This document shows positions 55,492 through 64,000 of a stretch of 64,000 nucleotides of DNA, one piece after another. A program made the position numbers and the translations under genes. The notes below the pieces were generated by a model. It saw only the letters and a program-made list of their open reading frames with translations. It was not told the origin of the DNA and did no database searches. The DNA is taken from assembly GCF_015670745.1 (NCBI RefSeq), contig NZ_JADPCH010000003.1, positions 58,598-122,597 of the forward strand, written 5' to 3'. Positions within the stretch are counted from its first letter, which is position 1. Every line of letters starts with the position of its first letter. This stretch comes from Collinsella aerofaciens (GTDB lineage: Bacteria; Actinomycetota; Coriobacteriia; Coriobacteriales; Coriobacteriaceae).

Positions 55492-56214
55492 TTGTCCGAC
55501 ATCCGATATAAACGCGTGCTTCTTAAGCTTTCCGGCGAAGCACTGATGGGCGACGGCCAATATGGCATCGACCCCAAGGTTACCGACCATCTTGCCAAGC
55601 AGGTCAAGGAGCTGCTCGCCGTTGGCCATGAGGTCGGCGTCGTTGTCGGCGGCGGTAATATTTTCCGCGGCATGGCCGGCGCTGCCGGTGGCATGGAGCG
55701 TGCTCAGGCCGACTACATGGGCATGCTGGCAACCGTTATGAACGCGCTCGCCCTGCAGGATGCCTTCGAGCATAACGATGTTCCCTGCCGCGTGATGAGC
55801 GCTATCCAGATGAACGAGATCTGCGAGCCCTATATTCGCCGTCGCGCCATCAACCATCTATCCAAGGGCAACGTCGTCATCTTCGCTGCCGGTTCGGGCA
55901 ATCCGTACTTTACGACCGACACCGCCGCGGCTCTTCGTGCGTGCGAGATCGGCGCCGAGATTCTGATTAAAGCCACCAAGGTTGACGGCATCTACGACAA
56001 GGATCCCGTCAAGTGCGCCGATGCCGTCCGTTTTGACAGGATTACCTATCACGAGGTTCTCGTCCGCGGCCTGCAGGTTATGGATTCCACGGCTACGGCT
56101 CTGTGCCAGGATAACCGTATGCCGATTTTGGTCCTCAACATCGATGGCGAGGACACCGTCAAGCGCGCGCTTTCGGGTGAGCCCGTCGGCACGCTCGTCT
56201 ATCAGGAGGATTAA
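55492..56214 (+). CDS. pyrH: Uridylate kinase (UMP kinase)
   Basis: A 240-residue UMP kinase of the amino-acid kinase fold. It shows [24 protein letters not shown], the [20 protein letters not shown] block and [11 protein letters not shown]. It forms UDP for nucleic acid and cell-wall precursors. The TTG start has AAAGGAGG upstream. It opens the pyrH-frr-uppS-cdsA-dxr-rseP-ispG-proS run. Confidence 0.97.
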   Translation: MSDIRYKRVLLKLSGEALMGDGQYGIDPKVTDHLAKQVKELLAVGHEVGVVVGGGNIFRGMAGAAGGMERAQADYMGMLATVMNALALQDAFEHNDVPCRVMSAIQMNEICEPYIRRRAINHLSKGNVVIFAAGSGNPYFTTDTAAALRACEIGAEILIKATKVDGIYDKDPVKCADAVRFDRITYHEVLVRGLQVMDSTATALCQDNRMPILVLNIDGEDTVKRALSGEPVGTLVYQED

Positions 56215-56216
56215 GC

Positions 56217-56753
56217 ATGACAGAGAACATCACCGCCCATATGGACAAGTCGCTCGAGTCCCTCAAGCATAACTTCTCCAAGGTTCGTACCGGCCGCGCC
56301 AATGCCAACATTCTGTCCGACATCACCGTCGATTATTACGGTGTTCCCACGCCGGTCACGCAGGTTGCTGCCGTCAAGACCCCCGAGGCCCACATGCTGC
56401 TCATCGAGCCGTGGGACAAGGCACTCATCAATGCTATCGTCAAGGCCATCGGCGCTTCCGATCTGGGTATTACCCCCAACTCCGATGGCACCGTCGTTCG
56501 TCTTCCGTTCCCGGCTCCCACCGAGGAGCGCCGTCGCGAGCTCGTCAAGGAGTGCCGCGAGTACGCCGAGCAGGCCAAGGTGTCTATCCGTAACATCCGT
56601 CGCGACTTCAACAACAAGCTCGAGCGCGATGAGGAGCTCACCGAGGACGATGTCCGTCGCGAGCAGGCCAAGGTCCAGAAGCACACTGATGAGTATGTCG
56701 CCAAGGTCGAGGAGCTTCTGAAGGAAAAAGAAGCCGAGGTCATGGAGATCTAA
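56217..56753 (+). CDS. frr: Ribosome recycling factor
   Basis: A 178-residue RRF that splits post-termination ribosomes with EF-G. The family block KVRTGRANANILSDITVDYYG is near the N-terminus, and the C-terminal helix carries RNIRRDFNNKLE. AGGAGG precedes the ATG, which begins two bases after pyrH. Confidence 0.97.
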   Translation: MTENITAHMDKSLESLKHNFSKVRTGRANANILSDITVDYYGVPTPVTQVAAVKTPEAHMLLIEPWDKALINAIVKAIGASDLGITPNSDGTVVRLPFPAPTEERRRELVKECREYAEQAKVSIRNIRRDFNNKLERDEELTEDDVRREQAKVQKHTDEYVAKVEELLKEKEAEVMEI

Positions 56754-56754
56754 G

Positions 56755-57549
56755 GTGCAATACGACGAGCATAAACTGGTCGAGTACTTTGCCGACGCCC
56801 CTGCGGGCGTCGGTTTTTCCGACCTTGACCTCAATAACATTCCGCACCATATCTCGTGCATCATGGACGGCAACGGTCGTTGGGCCACGTCGCGCGGTCT
56901 TGCACGCACTGAGGGCCACAAGGCGGGTATTGTCTCCCTTCGCGAGATTATTACTGCCTGCGTGCGTCTGGGCGTCGACGTGCTTTCGGCCTATGCGTTT
57001 TCTACCGAAAACTGGAACCGCCCGCAGCATGAGGTCAACGTCTTGATGCACCTGTTTGCCAAGACGTTTATCGACGAGCTGCCGCTTCTGAAGCGCGAAA
57101 ACGTGCGCGTTGTCTTTTTGGGTGATATTTCCGCGCTGCCCAAGAAGACCCGTGACGTTTTTGAACGCGGTCTTGCCGAGTGCGCCGATCACACCGGTAT
57201 GACGCTGGCGCTTGCCGTCAACTACGGCGCGCGTGCCGAGATTACCCGCGCTGTCCGTCAAATCGCACTCGACACTGCCGCCGGTAAGATCGATCCTGCC
57301 GCAATTGATGACGACATGGTGGCCTCCCACCTCTATACCGCCGGTCTTCCCGATCCTGAGCTTGTGATTCGTACCTCTGGTGAGCTGCGCCTTTCGAACT
57401 ATCTGCTGTGGCAGGTGGCTTATTCCGAGTTCTATGTCACCGATACCTATTGGCCTGACTTTGATCGTTGGGGCCTTGTCGACGCCATTTTGGCCTATCA
57501 GGGCCGTGACCGTAGGTTTGGTGGACTGAGCAAGACCGAGGAGGCTTAA
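56755..57549 (+). CDS. uppS: Isoprenyl transferase (undecaprenyl diphosphate synthase)
   Basis: A 264-residue cis-prenyltransferase that makes the undecaprenyl carrier for peptidoglycan and surface glycans. It has IMDGNGRWATSRG with catalytic Asp, then RTEGHKAG, FSTENWNRP and the substrate-binding RTSGELRLSNYLLWQ. A ~30-residue N-terminal extension precedes the core. It starts with GTG directly after frr. Its product would serve the glycan exporter near the left edge of the window. Confidence 0.96.
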   Translation: MQYDEHKLVEYFADAPAGVGFSDLDLNNIPHHISCIMDGNGRWATSRGLARTEGHKAGIVSLREIITACVRLGVDVLSAYAFSTENWNRPQHEVNVLMHLFAKTFIDELPLLKRENVRVVFLGDISALPKKTRDVFERGLAECADHTGMTLALAVNYGARAEITRAVRQIALDTAAGKIDPAAIDDDMVASHLYTAGLPDPELVIRTSGELRLSNYLLWQVAYSEFYVTDTYWPDFDRWGLVDAILAYQGRDRRFGGLSKTEEA

Positions 57550-57551
57550 TC

Positions 57552-58451
57552 GTGTCCGATCGTCCCAAGGCATCTGCTCCCAAGACGCCTGCGCGCAAAG
57601 CTACCACTGTGGGAGCGCCTGCAGCGAAGAGCGGCACCGGTTCGTGGCTGGCGGGCTTTATTACCCGTGCCGCCGCTGGTATCGTCTACGCCGTTGTCTT
57701 TATCCTGTGCTTGGTTTTGGGTATCGTGCCCACGGCCATCTTTGTTTCCGTCATGAGCGGTCTGTGCTGCTATGAGTTTTTCCGTATGACAAGGCTCGAT
57801 GGCAAGATGGCTAACGAGCGCATGGGTATCGCTGCCGCCGTGCTCTTTCCGCTGTCGGCGTTGGGCGATTCGATGCTGCTGAATGCCCTGCTTTTTGCCC
57901 TGATGCTCGCTGTGGGCATTTGGTATGTCTGGTCGCCGCGTACCCGCATATCCGATGTTGCCGTGACACTCATGGGTCCCATCTACACCGGTTTTATGCT
58001 GTCGGCTATCGTGCTGCTGCGCGATGCCGTGCCCGGTTTTGCCGGCGCCCTGCTTTCGGTGGGTGTTTGCGCGTCTCTCTGGGTCTCCGATTCGTTTGCC
58101 TATATCGTGGGTAGCCGTATCGGCAAACACAAGATGGTTCCCAAGATCTCTCCCAAAAAGAGCTGGGAGGGGTTTGTTGGCGGCATCCTGGGCTCGGTTT
58201 TGATTTGGCTCATCCTGTGGGCGACGCATTTCTTCAAGCTCAGCCTGCCCTATGCGCTGCTGTGCGGCGTGGTCGTGTCCATTCTGGGCGTTATCGGCGA
58301 CCTTATCGAGTCGCGCATCAAGCGCGGTGTGGGCGTCAAGGATTCCGGCAACCTTATCCCGGGCCACGGCGGCATGCTCGATCGTAGCGATTCGCTTATC
58401 TTCGGCTGCATCACCGCGCAGCTGATGCTGATGATCGGAGGCGTGCTGTAA
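57552..58451 (+). CDS. cdsA: Phosphatidate cytidylyltransferase
   Basis: A 299-residue membrane enzyme making CDP-diacylglycerol for phospholipids. After a ~30-residue basic N-terminus there are about eight helices. Family motif is recognised as KISPKKSWEGFVGG, followed by GDLIESRIKRGVGVKDSG and PGHGGMLDRSDS. Its stop overlaps the dxr start by one base. Confidence 0.95.
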   Translation: MSDRPKASAPKTPARKATTVGAPAAKSGTGSWLAGFITRAAAGIVYAVVFILCLVLGIVPTAIFVSVMSGLCCYEFFRMTRLDGKMANERMGIAAAVLFPLSALGDSMLLNALLFALMLAVGIWYVWSPRTRISDVAVTLMGPIYTGFMLSAIVLLRDAVPGFAGALLSVGVCASLWVSDSFAYIVGSRIGKHKMVPKISPKKSWEGFVGGILGSVLIWLILWATHFFKLSLPYALLCGVVVSILGVIGDLIESRIKRGVGVKDSGNLIPGHGGMLDRSDSLIFGCITAQLMLMIGGVL

Positions 58452-59638
58452 TGTCATTCCAGACGACGTATGGCCCCGATGGACGCCTCCGTGTTGCCAT
58501 CCTGGGTTGTACCGGCTCCATCGGCACCCAGGCGCTCGATGTGTGCCGCCAGCATGCCGATCGCCTGCAGGTGACGGCGCTGTCCGTTAACTCCAGCACC
58601 TCCGAGCTTGTTGCCGCTGCCCGCGAGTTCTCGGTTCCGGCGGTTGCCGTGGCCGATGTCGCTCATGGCGATGACGCCGTGCTGCAGGAGTTGCCCGAGG
58701 GAACGAAGCTTGGCCTTGGCGCGCAGGCGGTTTGCGAGCTCGCGCGTCGCGACGATGTCGACTGCGTGCTCGTTGCTATTGTGGGCGCCGCTGGTCTCGA
58801 GGCGAGCCATGCGGCCTTGACCTCAAATAAGCGTCTTGCCCTTGCCAACAAGGAGTCCCTCGTCGTCGGCGGCGACTTGCTTATGCCGTTGGCGCAACCG
58901 GGCCAGCTTATTCCAGTCGACTCTGAGCACTCCGCCATCTACCAGTGCTATCTGGGGGAGAACCCACGCGAGGCTCATTGTATTTGGCTCACCTGCTCGG
59001 GCGGTCCGTTCTTTGGCCGCACCCGCGACGAGCTCGACCGCGTGACGCGTGCCGATGCCCTCGCACATCCCACGTGGGCCATGGGTGCCAAGATCACCAT
59101 CGACTCCGCCACCCTCATGAACAAGGGCCTGGAGCGCATTGAGGCCCTGCATCTGTTTAACTGCGACCTCGATTTCATTAACGTGGTCGTGCAGCGTCAG
59201 TCCAAGATTCACTCTATGGTCGAGTTCGCCGACGGCTCCGTGATGGCGCATCTCGGTGCTTCCGACATGCGTATTCCCATCCAGTTCGCGTTCTCGTATC
59301 CCGAGCGTTGGGATACCCCGGCGCCTCGTATCGATTTCCGCGAGCTGGGGCAGCTCACGTTTGATGCTGCCGACATGGATACATTCCGCTGTCTGGCACT
59401 GGCCGAACGTGCCGGCAAGACGGGTGGCACCATGCCGTGCGTGCTCAATGCCGCCAACGAGGTCGCCGTCGATGCCTTCCTGCACGATGGCTGCAGCTTT
59501 ACCGATATCGATCGCATTGTGGAATCCTGCATGGATTCCCACGATATGCAGGCGGTCGATTCGTTTGAGCAGCTTCACGACATCGATGCATGGGCGCGTG
59601 AAAAGGCTGCGCAGGTGCTCGCCGCAACCCGTTCCTAA
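58451..59638 (+). CDS. dxr: 1-deoxy-D-xylulose-5-phosphate reductoisomerase
   Basis: A 395-residue NADPH enzyme, the first committed step of the MEP isoprenoid pathway. NADPH site GCTGSIGTQALDV is at the N-terminus, followed by LANKESLVVGG, then PVDSEHSAI and ATLMNKGLE. All are family residues for substrate and metal. With ispG downstream it shows that isoprenoids are made by the MEP route. Start overlaps cdsA. Confidence 0.96.
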   Translation: MSFQTTYGPDGRLRVAILGCTGSIGTQALDVCRQHADRLQVTALSVNSSTSELVAAAREFSVPAVAVADVAHGDDAVLQELPEGTKLGLGAQAVCELARRDDVDCVLVAIVGAAGLEASHAALTSNKRLALANKESLVVGGDLLMPLAQPGQLIPVDSEHSAIYQCYLGENPREAHCIWLTCSGGPFFGRTRDELDRVTRADALAHPTWAMGAKITIDSATLMNKGLERIEALHLFNCDLDFINVVVQRQSKIHSMVEFADGSVMAHLGASDMRIPIQFAFSYPERWDTPAPRIDFRELGQLTFDAADMDTFRCLALAERAGKTGGTMPCVLNAANEVAVDAFLHDGCSFTDIDRIVESCMDSHDMQAVDSFEQLHDIDAWAREKAAQVLAATRS

Positions 59639-59663
59639 CCCATAAGGATTGCTTTTTCGTTTT

Positions 59664-61025
59664 ATGGATACTGTTCTGAGCGTTCTCTCATCGGTCTTTT
59701 GGGGCCTGCTGATGCTTTCCGTCCTCGTGTTTTTGCACGAGGGCGGCCACTTTTTGGCGGCGCGTGCCTGCGGCGTCCGTGTGACCGAGTTCTTTTTGGG
59801 CCTGCCTTGCCGCTTTGACATCCATTACACGTCGCGTCGCATTGGAACCAAGTTTGGCGTGACCCCGCTGCTGCTGGGTGGCTACGCTGCCATCTGCGGT
59901 ATGGATCCGACCGACGTCTCGTGTGCCGATCGCGTGCTCGCGGCTATCTATCGTCATGGTCGCGTGACCGTGGCCGACCTTGCTGTCGAGCTCGAGCTAT
60001 CCGAGGAGGTTGTGCTCGAGGCATGCGCCTTGCTCTTGGGTTGGGGCTCTATCGCGCCTTGGTATGAGGAAGGGGAGAAGCCCTCGCCGAGCTACTATCC
60101 CACCAAGTATCAGACGCTGCCGCGAGACGCGGCGGGTTACACCACCTTTGACGGCCGCCGTTTCGATCGAGAGCATGCGACTACCGAGGGCGATGTGTGG
60201 GAGCTGCCGTGCGGCGAAGCCGAGTTCCTTGCGCAAGAGCGTTCGCATACCTATCTGGGCCAGGGTTTTCTCAAGCGCGCCTTTATGCTGCTCGCGGGCA
60301 TTCTCGTCAATATCCTGACGGGCTTTTTGCTGCTTATGAGCATCTACTCTATTGCGGGTGTCACCGTGCCGATGGATACCAACGTGATCGGTCAGGTTGA
60401 CGAGGGGTCTATTGCCGCCAAGGCGGGTATCGAGGGCGGCGACGCGATCCTTTCGGTTGACGGAGTATCGTGCTCTACCTGGATGGACGTTTACGATGCC
60501 ATCGGCAAGGCCGCCGGTAAGGACGATATCGCCATTGAGTATGAGCGCGACGGCAAGCAGCATTCGACCTCGGTTGCGCTCAAAGAGGACGAGCGCCTAG
60601 GTGTGTATGCCTCTACGCAGGTGGTCCGTTTAGACCCCATCACGTCGGCTCGCCTTTCGTTCTCCTGTGTCGTGCAGACAGCGGAGGGCGTGATGCGCCT
60701 GCTCCAGCCGCAGCATACGATGGAGATTCTCGATCAGTCTTCTTCGATCGTGGGCATTAGCGTTATGTCCTCACAGGCTGCTGCTGCCGGCCCTGCCACG
60801 TTCCTTTCGTTTGCCGCCCTCATTTCGTTCTCGCTTGGCTTTATGAACCTGCTGCCCATCCCACCACTCGATGGCGGCAAGCTGGTCATCGAGATCATTC
60901 AAAAGATTGCTGGCCGCGAGCTTCCGCTCAAGGTCCAGACGATTGTGAGCTATGTGGGCATCGCGCTCTTTGCGCTGCTGTTTGTCTATATGCTTCGTTC
61001 CGACGTCCTTCGATTTATCCTGTAG
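59664..61025 (+). CDS. rseP: Site-2 protease (RseP family, M50) with a large insert
   Basis: A 453-residue intramembrane metalloprotease. The zinc motif HEGGH is at residues 25-29 in the first helix, GGY at 72-74, a PDZ domain at about 235-310 (DEGSIAAKAGIEGGDAILSVDG), and the LDG motif in PIPPLDGGKL in the last part. Between GGY and the next helix (starting near 205) lies an insert of about 120 residues absent from the E. coli-type protein. Its residues 88-131 resemble a winged-helix unit (DRVLAAIYRHGRVTVADLA). The ATG at 59664 is chosen; a TTG at 59649 is possible. The dxr-rseP-ispG order is the usual one. Confidence 0.92.
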   Translation: MDTVLSVLSSVFWGLLMLSVLVFLHEGGHFLAARACGVRVTEFFLGLPCRFDIHYTSRRIGTKFGVTPLLLGGYAAICGMDPTDVSCADRVLAAIYRHGRVTVADLAVELELSEEVVLEACALLLGWGSIAPWYEEGEKPSPSYYPTKYQTLPRDAAGYTTFDGRRFDREHATTEGDVWELPCGEAEFLAQERSHTYLGQGFLKRAFMLLAGILVNILTGFLLLMSIYSIAGVTVPMDTNVIGQVDEGSIAAKAGIEGGDAILSVDGVSCSTWMDVYDAIGKAAGKDDIAIEYERDGKQHSTSVALKEDERLGVYASTQVVRLDPITSARLSFSCVVQTAEGVMRLLQPQHTMEILDQSSSIVGISVMSSQAAAAGPATFLSFAALISFSLGFMNLLPIPPLDGGKLVIEIIQKIAGRELPLKVQTIVSYVGIALFALLFVYMLRSDVLRFIL

Positions 61026-61038
61026 GGGAGTGTTTGGA

Positions 61039-62121
61039 TTGTCTTTAACCCATCCTTTGCCGCGCGAGTTGACGCGCCCCGTGCATGTGGGCGGTGTGCA
61101 GATCGGTGGCGGCGCGCCGGTGGTGGTCCAATCCATGACCTGCACCGATACCGCTGATGCCCAGGCAACGCTTGCGCAAGTGTGCGCGTTGGCGCAGGCT
61201 GGCTGCGATATCGTGCGCGTGAGCGTGCCTACCGAGGCTGCGCTCGAGGGCTTTCGCACGATTTGTGCCGAGTCTCCGGTGCCGATTGTCGCTGATATTC
61301 ACTTTAACCATAAGCTCGCCATTGGCGCTGTCAAGGCCGGCGCCTCCAAGCTGCGCATCAATCCCGGCAATATCGGCGATTGGGCCAAGGTTGACGCGGT
61401 GATCGATGCCGCGGGTGCCGCGGGCTGTGCGATTCGTATCGGCGTCAATGCCGGTTCGCTTGAGCAGGATATCGCTGAGCGCGACGACCTCACGCAGCCC
61501 GAAAAGCTCGTGATGTCGAGCGAGCGTTTCGTCAAGCACTTTGAGGACCGCGGCTTTAAGAACATTGTGCTTTCGGCCAAGGCCCATAGCGTGCAAACGA
61601 CGCTCGATACCTATCGAGCCCTGTCGCGTGAGATTCCACACGTTCCGCTTCACCTGGGCGTGACGGAGGCGGGGACCAAGCTCCAGGGCACCATCAAGAG
61701 CTCTGTAGGCTTGGGTATCCTGCTGTCTGAGGGCATTGGTGACACCATGCGTGTGTCGCTCACAGCCGATCCGGTTGAGGAGCCGCCGGTTGCCTGGGGT
61801 ATTCTGCAGTCGTTGGGCCTGCGTCGCCGTGGTCCCGAGATTGTCTCGTGCCCCACGTGCGCACGCTGCCAGGTTAACCTTATTCCCATTGCCGAGGAGG
61901 TTACCGAGCGGCTTAAGAACTACTCCGCGCCGCTTTCGATCGCTGTGATGGGATGTGCCGTTAATGGCCCCGGCGAGGCTTCTGATGCCGATCTGGGCGT
62001 TGCGTGCGGACGTGGTCAGGCCTTGCTCTTTTCGCATGGCCAGATCATTGGTAAAGTAGCTGAGGACCAAATTGTCGACGCGCTGATGGCCGAGGTCGAC
62101 AAGCTTATTGAGGAGAAATAA
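61039..62121 (+). CDS. ispG: 4-hydroxy-3-methylbut-2-enyl-diphosphate synthase (flavodoxin)
   Basis: A 360-residue iron-sulfur enzyme of the MEP pathway. The TIM-barrel part starts RPVHVGGVQIGGGAPVVVQSMT and has VADIHFNHKLA and LRINPGNIG. The C-terminal part has the cluster motif SCPTCARC and a further cysteine in VMGCAVNGPGEA. The TTG at 61039 has GGGGAG upstream. Size and motifs match the short bacterial form. Confidence 0.96.
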   Translation: MSLTHPLPRELTRPVHVGGVQIGGGAPVVVQSMTCTDTADAQATLAQVCALAQAGCDIVRVSVPTEAALEGFRTICAESPVPIVADIHFNHKLAIGAVKAGASKLRINPGNIGDWAKVDAVIDAAGAAGCAIRIGVNAGSLEQDIAERDDLTQPEKLVMSSERFVKHFEDRGFKNIVLSAKAHSVQTTLDTYRALSREIPHVPLHLGVTEAGTKLQGTIKSSVGLGILLSEGIGDTMRVSLTADPVEEPPVAWGILQSLGLRRRGPEIVSCPTCARCQVNLIPIAEEVTERLKNYSAPLSIAVMGCAVNGPGEASDADLGVACGRGQALLFSHGQIIGKVAEDQIVDALMAEVDKLIEEK

Positions 62122-63843
62122 ATGACTCGAGCAATGTATATGTCTAAGCTTTATGCGCCGACGCTTAAAGAGGATCCGGCGGACGCTGAGCTCGCCAGCC
62201 ACCGTCTGCTGCTCCGTGCCGGCATGATCCGCAAGGAGGCCGCCGGCCTGTATTCCTACCTGCCGCTTGCTTGGCGCTCGATTCGCAAGATCGAGAACAT
62301 CGTGCGCGACGAGATGGACGCTGCTGGCGCCCAGGAGCTTATGATGCCTATCATGGTCGACGCCGAGTTGTGGCGCGAGTCCGGCCGCATCGACGCCTAT
62401 GGCAAGGAGCTTGTGCGCTTTGACGACCGTCATGGTCGCGAGTTCGTCCTGGGCCCCACGCACGAGGAGACCGTTACGGCCCTGGTTCGCAATGAGCTGC
62501 GCTCCTACAAGCAGCTGCCCGTTAACCTCTACCACATCCAGGATAAGTTCCGCGACGAGTTCCGCCCCCGCTTTGGCCTGATGCGCGGTCGCGAGTTCAT
62601 CATGAAGGACGCCTACAGCTTCTCCGCCACGCAGGAGAGCCTGCAGGAGGAGTACGACAAGATGAAGCAGGCCTACGCTAACATCTGCGAGCGCTGCTAT
62701 ATCAAGGCCCTGCCCGTTGTTGCCGACTCCGGTGAGATCGGTGGTGATACCTCCGTTGAGTACATGGCTTTGGCCGACGCCGGCGAGGCTTCGCTCGTCT
62801 ACTGCGACGATTGCGGCTTTGCTGCCGATGACGAGGCGGCAAGCACCAAAGTCGTCGTGACCGAGGGTCCTGGTGACGGTACGCTCACCAAGGTTGAGAC
62901 TCCGGGCATGGGCACCATTGAGGCTGTTGCTAAGTTCTTTGGGTTCCCCGAGAACGGCACGCGCAAGTCGCTGGCACTCATCGACGCCGAGGGCAAGCCG
63001 GTCGTGGCCATTGTTCCGGGCGATCACGAGCTCAACGATTGCAAGGCCGAGCACGTCTTTGGCAAGGGCTATCGCATGATGACCGACGAGGAGCTTCAGG
63101 CGAACGGTCTGCACAAGGGCTTTATCGGACCGGTTAACCTGCCCGAGGGCATTCGTCTGGTCTGCGACGAGAGCCTGCGCGAGTCCAAACAGTGGGCCTG
63201 TGGCGCCAACGAGGTCGACTATCACTTTACCGGTGCCTGCCCCGAGCGCGACTTTACCGTCGATGAGTGGGCCGATCTGGTCACCGTTGTCGCCGGCGAC
63301 CCCTGCCCGCACTGCGGCAAGCCGCTCTCCGCTGCCCGCGGCATCGAGGTCTCTCAGGTCTTCCAGCTGGGCACCAAGTATTCCGAGTCCATGGGTGCCA
63401 CCTTTATGGACGAGGACGGCAAGGAGAAGCCGCTCATCATGGGCTGCTACGGCGTTGGTGTGTCCCGCTCGCTCGCTGCCGTCGTGGAGCAGCACAACGA
63501 CGAGCATGGCATCGTCTGGCCGGTCTCCGTTGCCCCGTTCGAGGTCGCGGTGATTCCGCTCGATCCCAAGAAGGAGGAGTGCGCTACCGTCTGCGAGCAG
63601 ATCGTTGATGGCCTGTGCGCCGAGGGTATCGAGGTTGTCGTCGACGACCGCGACGAGCGTCCCGGCTTTAAGTTTGCCGACAACGACCTTATGGGCTTCC
63701 CGTATCAGGTCGTTCTGGGTAAGCGTGGCCTTAAGAATGGCACCGTTGAGCTCAAGGACCGTGCCACGGGTGAGCGCGAGGATGTGGCGATCGACGAGGT
63801 CGTCGCCAAGGTCGCCGAGCTTGTGAAGGCAGCACGCCGTTAA
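62122..63843 (+). CDS. proS: Prolyl-tRNA synthetase (with editing domain)
   Basis: A 573-residue class II synthetase of the bacterial type. The catalytic core shows RLLLRAGMIRKEAAGLYSYL, LGPTHEETVT and FRPRFGLMRGREFIMKDAYSF. An inserted YbaK-like editing domain at about 225-390 should clear Ala-tRNA-Pro. The C-terminal anticodon-binding domain begins near WPVSVAPFEVAVIPL. It starts directly after ispG and is followed by a strong terminator. Confidence 0.97.
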   Translation: MTRAMYMSKLYAPTLKEDPADAELASHRLLLRAGMIRKEAAGLYSYLPLAWRSIRKIENIVRDEMDAAGAQELMMPIMVDAELWRESGRIDAYGKELVRFDDRHGREFVLGPTHEETVTALVRNELRSYKQLPVNLYHIQDKFRDEFRPRFGLMRGREFIMKDAYSFSATQESLQEEYDKMKQAYANICERCYIKALPVVADSGEIGGDTSVEYMALADAGEASLVYCDDCGFAADDEAASTKVVVTEGPGDGTLTKVETPGMGTIEAVAKFFGFPENGTRKSLALIDAEGKPVVAIVPGDHELNDCKAEHVFGKGYRMMTDEELQANGLHKGFIGPVNLPEGIRLVCDESLRESKQWACGANEVDYHFTGACPERDFTVDEWADLVTVVAGDPCPHCGKPLSAARGIEVSQVFQLGTKYSESMGATFMDEDGKEKPLIMGCYGVGVSRSLAAVVEQHNDEHGIVWPVSVAPFEVAVIPLDPKKEECATVCEQIVDGLCAEGIEVVVDDRDERPGFKFADNDLMGFPYQVVLGKRGLKNGTVELKDRATGEREDVAIDEVVAKVAELVKAARR

Positions 63844-63873
63844 TCGACGATTTCGCTTGTAGTTCGATATACG

Positions 63874-63922
63874 GGACGGCCCCGCATTTCTCCAGATCGG
63901 GGAGATGCGGGGCCGTCCTTTT
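63874..63922. terminator. Terminator after proS
   Basis: A 14-bp GC-rich stem GGACGGCCCCGCAT/ATGCGGGGCCGTCC (63874-63887, 63905-63918) followed by TTTT. The opposite side could serve a convergent minus-strand gene. Confidence 0.88.
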
Positions 63923-63998
63923 AGATCGCGTCGAAAATGTTGGTGTAAGGGTGACGCCCTAGCGCCCGTTTAACGAAGAACGGCCTTCGTCCTAGAAT
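63921..63998 (-). CDS. Possible 3' end of a minus-strand gene (cut by window edge)
   Basis: A minus-strand frame is open from the right edge for 25 codons and stops with TAA at 63923-63921, right beside the terminator. The translated tail ends HPYTNIFDAI. The position next to a two-sided terminator suggests a real gene end, but the piece is too short to identify. Confidence 0.35.
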   Translation of the reverse strand: MLGRRPFFVKRALGRHPYTNIFDAI

Positions 63999-64000
63999 CT

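Noticed and set aside
61045..63507. 820-codon minus-strand open frame opposite ispG and proS
   Set aside because: Same reason: shadow of two well-recognised genes with strong third-position GC bias.

Overview
The window looks like the chromosome of a high-GC, Gram-positive gut actinobacterium of class Coriobacteriia, most likely Collinsella or a close relative. This is inferred from GC-rich codon use, many TTG and GTG starts, a shikimate dehydrogenase-kinase fusion, the rod-shape and ribosomal gene order, the MEP isoprenoid genes and the pyruvate phosphate dikinase/PpsR pair. No database search was possible. Almost all of it is core genome; the accessory part is the first ~5.4 kb.

Layout. 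(1) 1-6.8 kb is a surface-glycan region: a LicD-family phosphotransferase cut by the left edge, a GlfT2-like galactofuranosyltransferase, an opposed GT2 glycosyltransferase, a two-gene ABC-2 polysaccharide exporter, tRNA-Arg(UCU) and, on the minus strand, UDP-galactopyranose mutase (glf). Glf makes UDP-galactofuranose, the donor that a GlfT2-like enzyme would use. The first 2.7 kb is visibly more AT-rich than the rest. (2) 6.9-15.5 kb is a minus-strand aromatic amino acid operon in the order aroF-tyrA-aroB-aroA-aroC-pheA-aroE/K-aroQ. It covers DAHP to chorismate, then the phenylalanine and tyrosine branches, with a possible attenuator in front of aroF. (3) 15.6-21.8 kb holds tRNA-Arg(CCG), a CtpE-like P-type ATPase, and a cyclophilin flanked by two single-span membrane proteins (zinc-ribbon and TPR).

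(4) 21.9-31.5 kb is the rod-shape cluster mreB-mreC-mreD-mrdA-rodA, followed by a DUF697-like protein and the paired radical-SAM (TIGR03960-like) and DUF2344 (TIGR03936-like) genes. (5) 31.5-35.6 kb is rplU-rpmA-obgE-nadD-yqeK-rsfS, followed by convergent dinB. (6) 37-46.7 kb is rpsP-khpA-rimM-trmD-lepB, glyQ-glyS, ppsR and ppdK. (7) 46.8-53.5 kb is rplS, rnhB, yraN, comM, dprA, trmFO and xerC. (8) 53.5-63.8 kb is rpsB-tsf, then pyrH-frr-uppS-cdsA-dxr-rseP-ispG-proS: translation, undecaprenyl-PP and CDP-diacylglycerol synthesis, the MEP pathway and a site-2 protease. The far right edge may hold the 3' end of a minus-strand gene.

Points worth a second look: a site-2 protease (RseP) with a ~120-residue insert that includes a winged-helix-like stretch; a xerC whose conserved N-terminus lies upstream of any canonical start codon and may begin at ATA; a dispersed palindromic repeat family with two full copies and one decayed half copy directly after genes; a putative attenuator/antiterminator before aroF; and a cluster of GGTAA/TTACC half-sites before ppdK. 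No CRISPR array, insertion sequence, prophage or riboswitch of a class I recognise was seen.
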